DNA of 64,000 bases, taken from Phialophora verrucosa. Taxonomy: Eukaryota; Ascomycota; Eurotiomycetes; Chaetothyriales; Herpotrichiellaceae. The stretch covers positions 1,798,001 through 1,862,000 of the forward strand of contig MSED01000003.1 in assembly GCA_002099365.1 (NCBI GenBank), given 5' to 3'. The position numbers and the translations under genes were made by a program. The notes under the pieces were generated by a model. The model was not told where the DNA came from. It was given only the letters and a program-made list of their open reading frames with translations, and did no database searches. This document shows positions 12,757 through 24,600 of this stretch, one piece after another (the stretch's first letter is position 1; each line of letters opens with the position of its first letter).

Positions 12757-12804
12757 CTACGAGGTACGAGGTACGAGTACGAGTACTACAAGTATGTACG
12801 TACC
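12757..12804. repeat. GTACGAG repeat cluster
   Basis: Reads TACGAG-GTACGAG-GTACGAGTACGAGTAC and continues into ACAAGTATGTACGTAC. It is the same hexamer family as the clusters at 4.2-5.4 kb and 51.5 kb. Confidence 0.6.
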
Positions 12805-13561
12805 CTCCATGATTGGCGGAGGAAAAGAACCCTCGTGGATCTCGGAAGGGCGAACTTGGCGAATTCGTTAGCCAACCACACATCCGGAGTGGGACAAACA
12901 GATGCCAACATTACTCCTGAAAAGGGCTGGATCAATCAGAAGGTGGGTCTTGTGTGAAGGGGGTGGACACGTAATACGAACAAACAGAGCATTTCATTGG
13001 GCGTTCATAACCGGTGAGGCAGGACTGGGCTGATGACAAGGGCAGTTTCTCCGCCGAGGAGGTTCACCCCCATTTCCCACCCATTCTTGCACTCCCAGAA
13101 TGCGCACACTGTTTTGGGCCATCACCATCAATATCTTGCTTGAATTACCATGGCGTTTCTGGGAAGAGCATGCTGAGATGCCCACCTCTGCTTTTTGTGA
13201 CACCACCCAGGCTCGCACGTGACCAAAATCCCAGTTCTCTTGGCGGTTGAGAATGGTTGGCTCCAGACTCCAGGCTCAACTCCGGCCCCTGCCTCACCCA
13301 AACCACCCAAACTCCATTGCAAGCTCATCAACTACCTACAACACACCAAATTTGATCATAGGCACTAAATTCGCATGCATGCCAGCGACTATACAGTCTC
13401 ACAGCAGCATCGCCATAGCTTCTAGGAAAGAATATATCCAGAGAGCTCCGCCGTATCGGTCGGCACGTTGATCGGAAGCGCAGAGTGTCGAATCGTGGTG
13501 TTTTGGTGGGATTTCGACTGAGATTGACGAGCACTCGTACCATCACAGCAACTTCGGACTG

Positions 13562-13584
13562 CGTCTTGGCTTGAGGAACATCAG
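13562..13584. other. Conserved element downstream of orphan gene 1
   Basis: This 23-base segment matches 16444-16466 at 22 of 23 positions. It lies 86 bases beyond the stop of the 13.7 kb gene, against 88 bases for the copy beyond the 16.6 kb gene. On the gene strand it reads CTGATGTTCCTCAAG followed by CCAAGACG, which looks like a branch site plus acceptor of a further intron. It could equally be a 3' untranslated element. Confidence 0.55.
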
Positions 13585-13669
13585 AATCCAATGTCGACAA
13601 TAATCGTGATGCTTTGCTCGGAAAGATGAAGAAAGGTGAGAATGACTTTACCAGACAGTGCGCGATGGT

Positions 13670-13999
13670 TCACAACCCTCCCGATTTTCCAGCTCCCTCG
13701 GCGACACCACCAGACAAACTGGTCAAGTGGACGTCGAGCTCTGCGATGAGATGCTTCAATCTGTCGCGAGACTGTTGCCCAGGTCTGAATGGCTCCTCGC
13801 GAGAAGGAGTCGCAAGGAATCTTTGGATATGGTATTTGGCCCCAACTGGAGCGGTGATCTGGGCTTGAGAGGTATCAGCAGCCACGATACGACGACGGCA
13901 AGCATGATCACAGGAACGAGAAGCAGCTCGATGCGATAGAGGAAACATGCAAATGGGTGACTTACTGGTCTTCGTTGCTGGGATTGCTTGCGGCGCCAT
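13670..13999 (-). CDS. Orphan 75-residue protein, copy 1 of a paralogous pair
   Basis: Two exons, 13999-13966 (34 bases) and 13863-13670 (194 bases), are joined by GTAAGT and CTCAAG, phase 1, giving 75 residues. The protein starts MAPQAIPATKT, continues with IQRFLATPSREEPFRPG and LIAELDVHLTSLSG, and ends at TGA. The gene at 16.6-16.9 kb has the same exon lengths, phase, total length and conserved core, which is strong evidence that both are real. A TATAAA lies 126 bases upstream of the ATG (14125-14130), with a pyrimidine-rich leader between. There is no signal peptide or membrane segment. I do not recognise the family and assign no function. The unspliced frame would read through the intron. 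Confidence 0.72.
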   Translation of the reverse strand: MAPQAIPATKTSKSPICMFPLSHRAASRSCDHACRRRIVAADTSQAQITAPVGAKYHIQRFLATPSREEPFRPGQQSRDRLKHLIAELDVHLTSLSGGVAEGAGKSGGL

Positions 14000-14124
14000 G
14001 TTGGAGGAAATTCTTCGTACTGTCACGGAGTGTTATAGCAAGGAATCTGAACGCCTGTGCTCAAGCCAAGAAAGATGGAAGAGAAAGAGAAACCGAGAGC
14101 GCGTGCGACGGACAGAGCATGCTC

Positions 14125-14130
14125 TTTATA
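14125..14130 (-). promoter_or_regulatory. TATA box of orphan gene 1
   Basis: TATAAA on the minus strand, 126 bases upstream of the ATG at 13999, followed by a CT-rich leader (TCTCTTTCTCTTCC). Spacing and leader match the copy at 17019-17024. Confidence 0.6.
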
Positions 14131-16443
14131 GCATGCAATCGTGGGCGGTGTGATGGTCATCACGGGCTTCGAAGAAGCAGGACTCCGAAACTAGAGAGAC
14201 CGATCCGACAGGACCTGCGACGGGAGCTTTTCACAACAGCACGAATGGGCCAAGCGACATTCACAGCAAAAGCCCTGCTGACATCTCACCAATGCCGACG
14301 ATGCTGGGAACCCGCGAAGCCAGGCTCTGTGCGCCCGAGCAGAACAAGGGGAGTTGATCGATAGGGGCACGCATACTGCTTGGTCCTTACCTGGACGCGC
14401 CCCGGAGGTCTTTGGTAGGCAGTTTCTAGGGGCCCCGCCTGCCTAAAAGCATCCCCGGTTCTGAGCCTCACTGACTCTACCATGAATGCCGTCTGGGAGT
14501 GTGCATAGAAGGTGGACGCGATCTTACATGGTCAATGCCAGATGTTGCTACGCAGCGTTCCCGCTACGTCGGCTCGCATTTGTGCCATACCACGGCTTCG
14601 ACAGCTCGACGACCTGTTTCGTGGTAGGAGAATGCAGTCACGTGATCTTGTTGTGGACTCATTTGTTGCACTGCTCCTGTCATATTCGGCTTCAGCGACC
14701 AAGACCTAGGGAAACGGCCCTACATTGTGGTCCGATTGACCTTTTTTGCCGCGCAACTGGTTGTTGCAGGTATCCCCACGCCTGGGTAGGGGAGTAAGTA
14801 TCAAAAGCAGTTCACCGGCAAACGTGGAATCGGAGAGGGCTGGTGGCCCGCAGCTGTGGCTTCACTACCAAACTTTGCATGATCCTGGAATCATTGACAT
14901 TGGATTATGATCGCAATTGCACTGTTAACGCAACTCCAGGGTCTGGACAACACAGCCAAAGCCAACGGTAAAGGCCACGACTGGGATCGTTCGGCGGACA
15001 ACCTTGCCTAGGAGATGTGCCCTGACCGACCAACCAACCAAGCAATGCGTGGGAAGAGCACAAGTGGTCGAAAGAAGGGAAGAAGTGAGCCTGTGGAAAG
15101 AAGAGTCTCGAAAGACGATATGATGATATGAGAACTGAAGTGCGCCGTCGCCTCGCATACTACTTCTTGTGTTTGTCATATAACTGTTTGAGACTAGTGT
15201 ATGCTGGCCACGCGCGGTGTTCACAATGTGTCCTAAGCAGCCATCGCAGTCCCACTCTTCCAATTCCATCGCCATTATCACGCCTGGTCTTCAGAGTCGT
15301 GGTTACGTCCTTGGTCCACTACTCCATGAGACCCTGTGCGCAGAATCCACTGCAACTCGAACTCCACCGCATAGTCAGATCATCATATTTTTATACTCCT
15401 ACCATTCGCAACGGCAGATCGTCAAATATATTATTGTCGGAGATCCAGTAAATCTCACAGAGAGAATGGGGCGGTGGAAGGAAGCTGGGCCGTGATGGCC
15501 AGCAGTTCCTCTGAAACAGCAATGGCCCAGATGCGCGCGAGTCGATTGTTCTGAATCTGTTTCTGGTCAGCGAGGATGCATCGAGATGCTGTGCACACAG
15601 TAATGATTCATTCCACGGCGCCCCTCATCACGGAAGGGTTGTTGTCGTTCAACATTAGCGTGTATTGGCCTGAATCAAGTTCGTCTTCGTGAGCAGAAAA
15701 GGAAAGTCTCCATGACCGAACGTAGACACAGATGGCTCAATTTCCATTGTGGTAGTGCCCTTTCGTGCCATGCAAGTACTCGGTAATATTGGAGTAAAAG
15801 ATCATGGACATCGCTTGCGCCCCGAGACACAGGCACGCGCCAGGCCGTCGGCTAAGTTGCCAAAAGTTCAATCTCAGCCACATGGGTCTCGACGATTGCA
15901 CTGCACTTTAGGAAAGAGCCATTCAGTCGAAGGACCATTGCGTCCTCATCGTCTCTACAATCACCCACCACCCTCCACCACTACGAAGCACGGAAAAGGG
16001 AAGTCGGCATCACGACGATTCAAAGGCATTGTGTTCATACAAAACTTATCAATTCCCTGAAGCGGTGCCGCCACCAAAGTTCAGTGCAACACCTTGGCTG
16101 AGTCACGTGATGCACTGCGGATGCTTGGCGTGAGGAGTCCAAAAGTGGCAGGAGTGGCTCGGACTCCGCGCACGCATTCGCAGACAAAGCTTCATCTCCC
16201 ACGCGCCCCAAGACCACGACCACCAGCCCGGTCATCGATCTCAACATCGCCCGGAAATTTCTATGCCATGCGAATATTAGCATCGCACTGGTTGCTACTA
16301 ACTGGTTGAGAAGAAAATTTGCGCAGAGTGGCCGGCGCGACCCAGTGCAGCGTGGAAAAGTGGGTTGGGATGGCTTTCGCCTTCTTGGTGGAATATGGTT
16401 GAGAAGGGCCACCACAAAGGCTATCAATCACACTTCTGGGACA
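14131..16443. other. Intergenic stretch between the two orphan paralogues
   Basis: No supported gene. A TATAAAAATA on the minus strand near 15395 precedes a 118-codon frame (ATG at 15275 or 15281), but the leader contains several out-of-frame ATGs and there is no conservation to support it. Confidence 0.4.
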
Positions 16444-16466
16444 CGTCTTGGCTTCAGGAACATCAG
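16444..16466. other. Conserved element downstream of orphan gene 2
   Basis: Matches 13562-13584 at 22 of 23 positions and lies 88 bases past the stop of the gene at 16554-16894. Weaker similarity continues for about 100 bases further from the gene in both copies, so the duplication unit includes downstream sequence. Confidence 0.55.
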
Positions 16467-16553
16467 TTTCTCGATGGCGAGAATAATTGCGGATGATTAC
16501 TGGAGGTTGGAAAGAGAAACGCAGCATACCCTGTTGAGTCCACCTGCCGTGGA

Positions 16554-16894
16554 TTACAACCTCGCCGAGGTGACAGTACGTCCAGCAGACTCGCCGGACA
16601 ATGCGGTCAAGTGAATGTCAAGCGTAGCGATGAGATCCATGAGGCGGGTGCGGCGTCCTACACCAGGTACGTACGGGTCATCGCGAGAGGGTTTGGCCAG
16701 GTATTGTCGCATCGGGTGGTTGAGCTCAGTTGGAACCCGTGAAAGCGCTGAGCGACACCAACGTTAGCAAACGGCAGGGCCGAAGGAGATGAGATCCGAA
16801 CGGATGACCAGGAATTGGAGTGGACAACAACAGGAAACTGCGAGGCGAATGCTAACTCACCAAGCTCGGGCATGGTTGCTGCATTGAATGCCAT
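16554..16894 (-). CDS. Orphan 75-residue protein, copy 2 of a paralogous pair
   Basis: Exons 16894-16861 (34 bases) and 16747-16554 (194 bases) are joined by GTGAGT and GCTCAG, phase 1, giving 75 residues. It starts MAFNAATMPELA. The core MRQYLAKPSRDDPYVPG and LIATLDIHLTALSG aligns without gaps to copy 1 (IQRFLATPSREEPFRPG, LIAELDVHLTSLSG). Both proteins end in Ser, two small or basic residues and Leu before the stop. The first 25 residues and the tail have diverged, so this is an old duplication under protein-level constraint. It lies about 2.9 kb from copy 1 in the same orientation. Function unknown. Confidence 0.72.
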
Positions 16895-17018
16895 GGAGAG
16901 TTCGGATATATGTCCGCGACGGGAGACTCTTGTGAACAACGGGATTGAATTGCAGCGGAGGCGAGGAAATAGAAGAGAAGGAGGAGGAGAAGTCGAACAG
17001 GATGCAGGAGACGGACGC
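16895..17018 (-). promoter_or_regulatory. Leader of orphan gene 2
   Basis: A pyrimidine-rich leader (CTTCTCCTCCTCCTTCTCTT) lies between the TATA box at 17019-17024 and the ATG at 16894. The 125-base spacing equals that of the paralogue within one base. Confidence 0.45.
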
Positions 17019-17024
17019 TTTATA
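17019..17024 (-). promoter_or_regulatory. TATA box of orphan gene 2
   Basis: TATAAA on the minus strand, 125 bases upstream of the ATG at 16894. Confidence 0.6.
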
Positions 17025-20000
17025 GTCCACAACATGGGCGAGGTGAGGTGCTGCTTGAGCTTGGGGGGAGCAGATACAGCGACTGCATGGCTTTGCGTGG
17101 GCAGCATCAGGGGGCCTCCCAAGCCGCACGAGCAAGCAACGCAATGGACGAGACACGTCATGATGGTGTCGGCTTCGCGGCCACCAGGCACTGGAACTGG
17201 GTGCCGGAGCTGCGCTGCGTTCTAAGTAAGCGGCACAGTGAATATTGACCGAGCTTAGGCACAGAAGTTGCTTCCACAGCGATATAGGCGCTTTTCCTCT
17301 CGCCTAAAGGGCCCCCCGGGACTGAGGTTGCCGAGGGTCACATACCATCCTTCTCATCAAAAGGTTGCTCCCCGACAATAGTGGACTGTGCGAGACGAGC
17401 GTGTTATCGTGTGCGGGATTCGCGACAGCTAATGCACGAAACAGGGTCGAGGGTGTGCGACCTAGGCTTGATTGCGAGATATTGCTTCGAGTCGGAGGCT
17501 TCCTTCACGGGCAAACCCTGCGACCGTCAGTAATGCTACCATCTTCGTATGTGAACGGCAACAACTACCTAACGCTGTCACGTCGCCCTACTAGCGCACC
17601 CGTCCAGCTCTCCATGTCAACCAAGCTGCTGAACAAGGTTCGATGCTTCCAGGGGGCTGAGCAGCTCTTGCATGGGCTGCAAGAGACAAAAACTTCCAAT
17701 GATCCCTGTTTTCCTGCCCTTTCGAGTGTCCAATAAAGGGCGACCATCCCACTACGATAAATGGAATGGGTCGAGGAAGGCAGACACTTCCTCCTTTCCT
17801 GCGAAGGCCCAATCAAGACCGACCAACCCACTACCGCAAAGGGAATGGCCAAAAAACGGCCAGGCCACCCTTTCTTTGCAGGCCAAAGTCGGGCGCAAAC
17901 GAGGCCACGGGCTTCAGGCGTTATCTCGTTCAGAAAAATAGGCAAACGGAACCCTCGACCCCGCACCTAGGAGGCATCGGGATGGCAGATGGAGATGTGG
18001 CTTGCGAAAGTCTAGCTGACCTTTGCACTGTCCTGCGGGATATCTACTGAAGACAAAGTTGGGGGCACAACTGCCGGCGTAAAGTATGAAGCGCCCTTTT
18101 CATACGCTCACTTCGTTTCCAACATTGGAGCCATGATCATTTCAGCACCTGTCACCGAGTCCTCGTACGTGAAGGACATGAATGCAAAGGTGCCAAGCCT
18201 TGCACAAAGGGTTGGACATATCCGACGAGAATCTGGAGGGATCAAGATACGAGCGGATACGGTACCCCATCCTTATGCCTCGTCCTGCATAGACCATCGA
18301 GTTGAAGGAGAGTCCTGTTCGCGTTTGGAATCCAACATATTTCTACTAGAACAGGCATTGGAGGAGATTGGAAATGTGTGCTGATACATCAGCAGCGTAA
18401 TCACCGTAAGATATCCATATCCTCTACGCATCTGCACCTAGATGCCTCTCTTTAATCTGGTGCATTAGACGACTTGGAGCTGTAAGGAGCGCTTCAAAAA
18501 AGAGTCGCAAGAGAGCCGGAAAATCTTAGACAAGCCAACCAAGAGGTCTCAAGCCAAGCTAAGCATGAGAGGTGCTGAGAAAAGAGCCGGGCGCGAGGCT
18601 CGCAAACGGGAATAAAAGGGAAAGGGGTGAACATCGCTGGAAAGAGCCCGGAGAATAAAGATCCTGGCAGCTACAGTATCTTGTTGGTAGCGAAATGTGC
18701 CCGAATGACCGTCTCTCTGTTCGTAGTCTTTCAGCGTTGCACTTGGTCGGCGCCTATCATATCCTCGTCAGGCAAGTCGAAGTGCCGTGCTACCTCGCGT
18801 GCTTAAAGCGGTATTCCTTTGAAGGACTATTCCCGATTTGCACTCCTATACTTCGGACCATCAGCAGAAAAATTATGGACCATCGGAATGTCTGTCATGT
18901 AAATAGTCCTGCTTCCTCACCAGAACCAGAAGAAACAGGGTGGAGTAGACAAGGCCCTGCTAAAAGCCAAATTTCGCTCTGCCACTTGCGTTTTCGGGCA
19001 ACTTGGATCGTTGCCCCTGGATCCACGTCTTGTCCATGGAGATGAAGGGTCAAGATGCTTCCAAGTGTGGTTGGATATTTGACGTGCGTTTCTAAATGGA
19101 ATGAATGAGTATATAGAGCAGTCTGGCAGGGGTCCAAAGAAGCTGCTGCTCAAGGATCTCCATCGTCTGTCGACGAAGTGACTTGAACAGTTGGAGCGGC
19201 AAAGTCATCTTGAGCAGGGAGTAGCGCAACAGTACTCCCACCCACAGGCCTTGAGCAAAGATATGCCTGACCACGGTAGACACCCTGCAAGAGGCTTCTT
19301 TGATCTGTTTCAGGGCAACATTCGTTTCTGGAAAACTGCTTGCGGAGGCGACTCGGAGTGGTAATCAGAAACGAAGAAATCAAAAGAGAAATTCGAGAGT
19401 GACGATGGTCGCCCCGCCAAGCCCGACAGCGCATCATTCCCCATCTATCCTAGCTCCGTTTTCGGCAAAACCTCGCGTGTCCGGCCACATCAAAATCTTC
19501 CACATCTTCTCTGTACGTGCCTCTTTTCTTTCTCTTTCTTCACACTTCATGTAAAACATGATATGAACGCATTAATCAACCGCCAATTCCTTGCTTGCAA
19601 CCATGGACTGGTAGGTCATATTGGCGATCTAGAACGATTGCAACGAGGCACTTTTTAGACTTCACTTTTCATGCAGGCGTCTCTTCGGAGAATCCTGCCG
19701 TGGATGGGAAGTCACCTGCGTGCCGGACATTGCTTTTTGTAATTGATCATGGGACAAAAGGACGATATTCCGATGGAATGGGGTTCGTAGAGAAGCCTGG
19801 CGACCTTTACCCTGGACGGACAGGAAGCCTGCTGATGCTGTGGGTTGGGTCCTTCGGTTAGGTTTGCGTGGACAGTGTAGACCCAAGTAGCCCTGCGGTG
19901 TCTGCGAGACTTCATATCGAGTAGTGTCGTTTGTCACACCGTCGTATTTCAATGTCTTTAGTTTCTCGTAGACTCTGCTGCACCTCGATCCGTCTAGACC

Positions 20001-20205
20001 TTGTGAATTCGCCCATCTTGGAATATCAAACTTTGTTTCCGAAGACAAAGAAAGGCAGTAAAATGTTCCCTCTTCTCTCCGCAAACCACTTTCCACTTCC
20101 ACCTTCCACACAACTCGACTCAGCAACACTCCTCACGTACCTCGTAGACGAAATCACGCTCGTCTCCCGCCATATCAGTCAGCCGGCTCTCTACAAAATC
20201 CCAAA
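17025..20205. other. Gene-poor stretch with a degenerate tandem repeat
   Basis: No recognisable coding sequence. The only structure I see is a degenerate direct repeat at about 17720-17870, listed separately. The last bases before 20206 are the leader of TRM112. Confidence 0.45.
17741..17848. repeat. Degenerate direct repeat, period about 79 bases
   Basis: CGACCATCCCACTACGATAA at 17741 recurs as CGACCAACCCACTACCGCAA at 17820, each followed by a GGAATGG. The spacing of 79 is not a multiple of three, so the copies fall in different frames. On the minus strand both read as similar short peptides (IPFxVVGWS). Confidence 0.5.
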
Positions 20206-20634
20206 ATGAAACTCTTGACAACAAACTTCCTCACCTGCGCCGTCAAAGCCTGCAAATCCTCCTCCGCTTCCTTCCCTTTACATTTCCGCGACGCCATCCT
20301 CGAACGCACCGACATCGACTTCAACCCTCTATTCATCCGCAACATCCTACCGCGCGTGAACTGGGAAGCCTTGACCACGACAGCCACAGAATTAGGTGTC
20401 GGGAGCATGCTCCCCGCGCAGAATCCACTTGACGACGACACCGCGGAACAAGCCGAGGGAATGGACGTCGAGGGGCCGCAGAAAGAGGTCGACGAAGAGG
20501 TCTTGAGCAAATTACACGCTCTACTGTTGGAGACGGGCGTCGTGGAAGGGAAACTCGTCTGCGGGAATTGCGGGTTCGAATACCCTATTAAAGAAGGGGT
20601 GGCTAATTTCCTGTTACCTGCGCATTTGGTGTGA
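20206..20634 (+). CDS. TRM112: TRM112 methyltransferase-activating subunit
   Basis: An intronless 142-residue protein beginning MKLLTTNFLTCAVKAC, the hallmark start of Trm112. The N-terminal part and the C-terminal LVCGNCGFEYPIKEGVANFLLP form the small zinc-ribbon-like fold; the typical first Cys pair is not intact here, as in many fungal forms. Trm112 is the obligate partner of several S-adenosylmethionine methyltransferases: Trm9 and Trm11 on tRNA, Mtq2 on eRF1 and Bud23 on 18S rRNA. The long helical insert in the middle (about residues 30-100) is normal for the eukaryotic protein. It converges with SET1, with about 1 kb between the two stops. Confidence 0.96.
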   Translation: MKLLTTNFLTCAVKACKSSSASFPLHFRDAILERTDIDFNPLFIRNILPRVNWEALTTTATELGVGSMLPAQNPLDDDTAEQAEGMDVEGPQKEVDEEVLSKLHALLLETGVVEGKLVCGNCGFEYPIKEGVANFLLPAHLV

Positions 20635-21633
20635 TATGGGAATAAAGCGGGTGGTGCTCCTGAAGCAGCGATGACAGGGACGATGGACAAATGAACCTCC
20701 GAATGGATGAAATGAAATGAAGACTACACAGTCACGCGCCATGGATCATATAGCAAGAAAGGGCGATACGTGGACAGCAGCTGTTCCTTGGTCTTCTTGA
20801 CAACTACACACCAGGAAACCTCTTGGGGCTGTAGATTTCCCGCCTGTCTGGCGCCAGGATCGTTGGAGGAACCAATGGCCACACTGATTGTCTAGATAAG
20901 GTTGAGCATCACAGGACCAGATCATGTACCAGGAGGGATTAAGGTAGCCGGAGTGGGAAGGTTTGTCGCTGGGAGAGAATGGTCTGCTCAAAGCTGGTGA
21001 GTATGAGAACGGATCGTGGCCGAGATCAGCAAGGGCCCGATCGATGGATATGGAGGAAGAAGCGAGTTCGGCAGCAGGAACTCTCCTTCGGTGCATCCAG
21101 TGACGAAGAAGCAAACAGGAGTACTCGTCCAAATCCCACCCAAATGTGGTAGGGACATTCTCAACTATCTATGTACGCGCAAGCACGCAGAGCAAAAGCT
21201 GCATCGCAAAGCAACCCAACGCAAGAGGCCTCACCAGGAAGCCTACCTACAAAACGCTGGGCTGGGCTGTCGCTCTTGCAGTCGCCGTCGCCGTCGCCGT
21301 AAGTTGGCCAGATTATACAATAGAGAAACATGGCTGGGCCCAGCGCTCATCCACCGGCGTCAATTCCCTTTCCCTGTCGGTCATGTTCGGGTAGTTGAGT
21401 TGAGTTAAACCCCTGTAAGTTTACCGCTGTCACTTCGACCATCGGCATCCGTTCGCTGGTGATAACCCCTTCGACTTGTCCTAAGTGCGAAGCGTGCGTT
21501 TTGTTGAATGTTCATGCCAACCTCCATCATGCTGCAAAGTAAGAACGCCGGCCCGAGAATCCATCCACATGCCTTCGCAATGCTAGAACACGGCCAACCG
21601 AAGAAACGCCACCGATACTTGGACTCCCGCTCT
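20635..21633. other. Convergent intergenic region TRM112-SET1
   Basis: Probably the 3' untranslated regions of both neighbours. It contains a short (GTCGCC)3 run near 21281-21300 and no supported gene. Confidence 0.4.
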
Positions 21634-24600
21634 TTAGTTGAGGAATCCTTTGCAGACGGCCGAGCCACAGAGACACGGGATACGATCGTCGCTGCCAAGC
21701 TCACGCTCGAATTTATAGTCGTATGTCAGTTCTTCGTCTGCGACCCGTGTTAGTTTCCTCATTTCATGCGTTCAAAGTTCAATCTCACCTTTCTCGATAT
21801 CTCTCAGCGCGTAGATGACGATTCGTTTCGTGCCACCAACCCGGATGATCTTAGCGGTGCAATTAGGCGAACAGCTGTGGTTGATAAACCTGGCAATACC
21901 ACCCTTCTTGGTTGCATCCACGACAGTCCCTTCATCGATACGGAAGAGATAACTGCTACCAATGCCGCTCTCGGTGTATTTAATCTCGCGCAGATCGGCG
22001 ATTTCTTGTCGAATCTTTTCGCCAACGTACTCGATGATCATCTCGCTGGCCTGGATGCGCTCGAGGGAGTACAGTCCCCAGTTGTGAATAGCGGACCGAG
22101 CAAACTTGACCGGTTTCTTGCGCTTCTGAAGTTGATTGAAGCGCAACACGTCAGCGTCCTCACCCATACTCTGCAACATCTCACGCTGTCGATCCAGATC
22201 TTTAACCGTCCGTCGATCATCGGCACGTTTCCCGCGAGAGGAAGCCTTGGGGAGTTCCACCACTGGTAGCTTGCCAGGGTCCTTCTTCGCTTCGGCCTCC
22301 CTTTTCTCCCTTGCTTTCTGGACTTTGATACGATGAGGCAAGTATTTCGACTTCTCAGACTCGAGGATCTTTCGGATAGGCTCCGTCCTCGCCGACCCCG
22401 TTTGGTTGGGGACATAGTATCCATCAATAGCAGGGTCCGTCCTAAGGGCCCCCGGTTGAGTTCCAGGCCTGAGATTGCGTATTCGTTCCTGTTTCCAGGC
22501 CCATGCCATTGGATCACCAATGTCCATAGCCTTCTTCGATTTCATGGCGGCTGCCAGATACTCGAGATCTTCTGCATCGAATAGACTGGCTTGCCAACCT
22601 CTGAGGTCAGGAACAATGTCTTCGTCGTCATCCACAGTAGGCAAAGGTTCTTCAGCAGATACACCCCATTCCACTTCTGGCCGCCATTCAGCCGCTTCTG
22701 CGAGCGCTTCTTCCTCCTCGGCATATTCCAAAACATTATCCACCACCTCAGCGGCTTCAGCTTCGGCTTGCGCTTGTCGCAGCGCTTCTTGTTCTTCGCG
22801 AATTTGCTTCTTAGTCTTCTTTTTGGGCCTCGGCTTCTTGATCTTGGTAGCATCGGACTCGACGTCCGGCGTGGCTTCGACAGGAGTTTCGACCTTGACA
22901 TCTTCAGACTGCTCGCGTTCGAACTCGTTCTGACCTACGCCAAACAATTCGTCGTCGGCCTTCTGGCGTTTCCGAGCTTCAAGCTCTTGGACCAGCCTCT
23001 TCCGCTTCCTTGAGAACGGAGACATTTCATAAATGTTCCGCTCCAGCTTGGCAATAATGAGATCTTCTGCCGTTTGCCTCGACACGTCAACTTCATCCTT
23101 AACCACGCTGTCACCCATCTCCGATTCTTCTCGAGCATGGAGTCGGCGTTTGGTTGCTTTGCGCAAAAGTTCATCGTCATCATCGGAAACGGAGGTCATA
23201 CTCATCCGGCTTGGAGGACGGCTCTCGAGATCTTCGGTATCTCGAGTAGCAGATGTCCTGCGCTCGTCCTCCGAATCTTCCTCGTCGTGGAACTGAGATA
23301 GCTGATGGAATAGTGACCGGACATTTTGTCTCGGCGCCGCTTTCTTTCTCTCATCACGATATCCAATTAAACCCCCGGCACCTGGCCTCTTGCCAATTTT
23401 CGGCAACGAAAGAATGTTGAGATTCTTGCTTCCAAGAGGTCGTCGGCCGATGCCCAGGCGCGAATCTGGTGTCTGAGAACCCTCAGTGCCATAACCTGGT
23501 CTCCGTGTGCCTTCAGGATCGTCTAGACCAAGCGCCCTCCGCCTCTCCGCATGCCTGCCAGGATCCAGATAATTATACAGAATAGGGCCAGCAATGCGTG
23601 ATTTGACATCTTCAAGCAGCTTATCCCTCAATTCCTGAATAACGAGTTGCACCACAGCCCTTGAGGGATCCAGATCTCTAGCGCGCTGTCGTTTCTCTTC
23701 CTCGAGATCAAGGTCGTGCTCTTTTCTCAATCTGTAAGCTTGCTTCGAATACACAAAATCAACTGGCCCGGTTGATGTGACTGATGTTGGCAGAGGTGCA
23801 GGATCCGTCGCGCTTATTGCTTTGTGGTTGCCATTGAGATGTAGTTCCAGATTCATCACATAGGTAAACAACGGCTGCATGTGACAGCCGTGGAAGACCT
23901 TCTTTGCCTCCATTTGCCCATTCCGCGATTGTTCAAAGGTAATGAAGTATCCGGTTTGGTCGCATCGAACCTCCCGCCAATCATACATCCTTAATCTCTT
24001 TTTCAGATGTGGAATCGTAGTGGTCATGACAGGTACGTAACAATGCGCAATGAAGACGTAAGGTGCTTTCAACGTCTCTGCGATGGGCGTAGTCTCGACG
24101 AGGGTGGCAGCGGAGGTGGTGGTCGCCGTATTCATGGCCAAAGGCGCAGCCAATTTGGTTGGCCTTTCTGGTTTCGCAGGAATGGGGAATGTGCTGGGAA
24201 AGGTGGACTGTGGTCGTAGAGAAGGCTTGCCTGAAGGGCCTTTTGGCGCAGTAGGCGGCGGTCCCGTAGACTTCGCGTAGCCAGCAGGCGATTGCACTGC
24301 CGCGGGTGTCGATACTGGGGAAGGGGAAGGTTGTATGCGCGGCTGGTTTGTAAAGCCACTCTCTTTTCGGTGCAGCGCAATCGCCCTTTCCACCATTTTC
24401 TCCGTGACGGAGCCGTCCCTATCGATCACGATCTGGACTGTTTTGAGGCCTATCCTTTGGCCTCGTTTCCCCTCTAGGTATGCGGTCTTGGCAGCGAGGA
24501 CGGCAGATATAGGACCTCCGCCCTGGAAGGAGGCGCAGTCTCGATATGCTATGCTGCAGATGCCCAAAAACCTCCCGGTGACGGGGTCCGTCTTGTTGTC

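Larger units (their letters stand above)
7420..13669. other. Gene desert of about 6 kb
   Basis: No conserved protein could be recognised on either strand. Open frames are short (at most about 170 codons), overlap in several frames and lack plausible exon chains. A GTACGA cluster lies at 12757-12804 and isolated TATA-like sequences occur (for example TATATATT near 8858). A minus-strand frame at 10519-10704 is amino-acid-like but I cannot connect it to a gene. Confidence 0.45.

Noticed and set aside
14925..15281. Possible third TATA-driven orphan gene (TATAAAAATA near 15395)
   Set aside because: Leader has several upstream ATGs, no intron at the expected place and no similarity to the 75-residue family.
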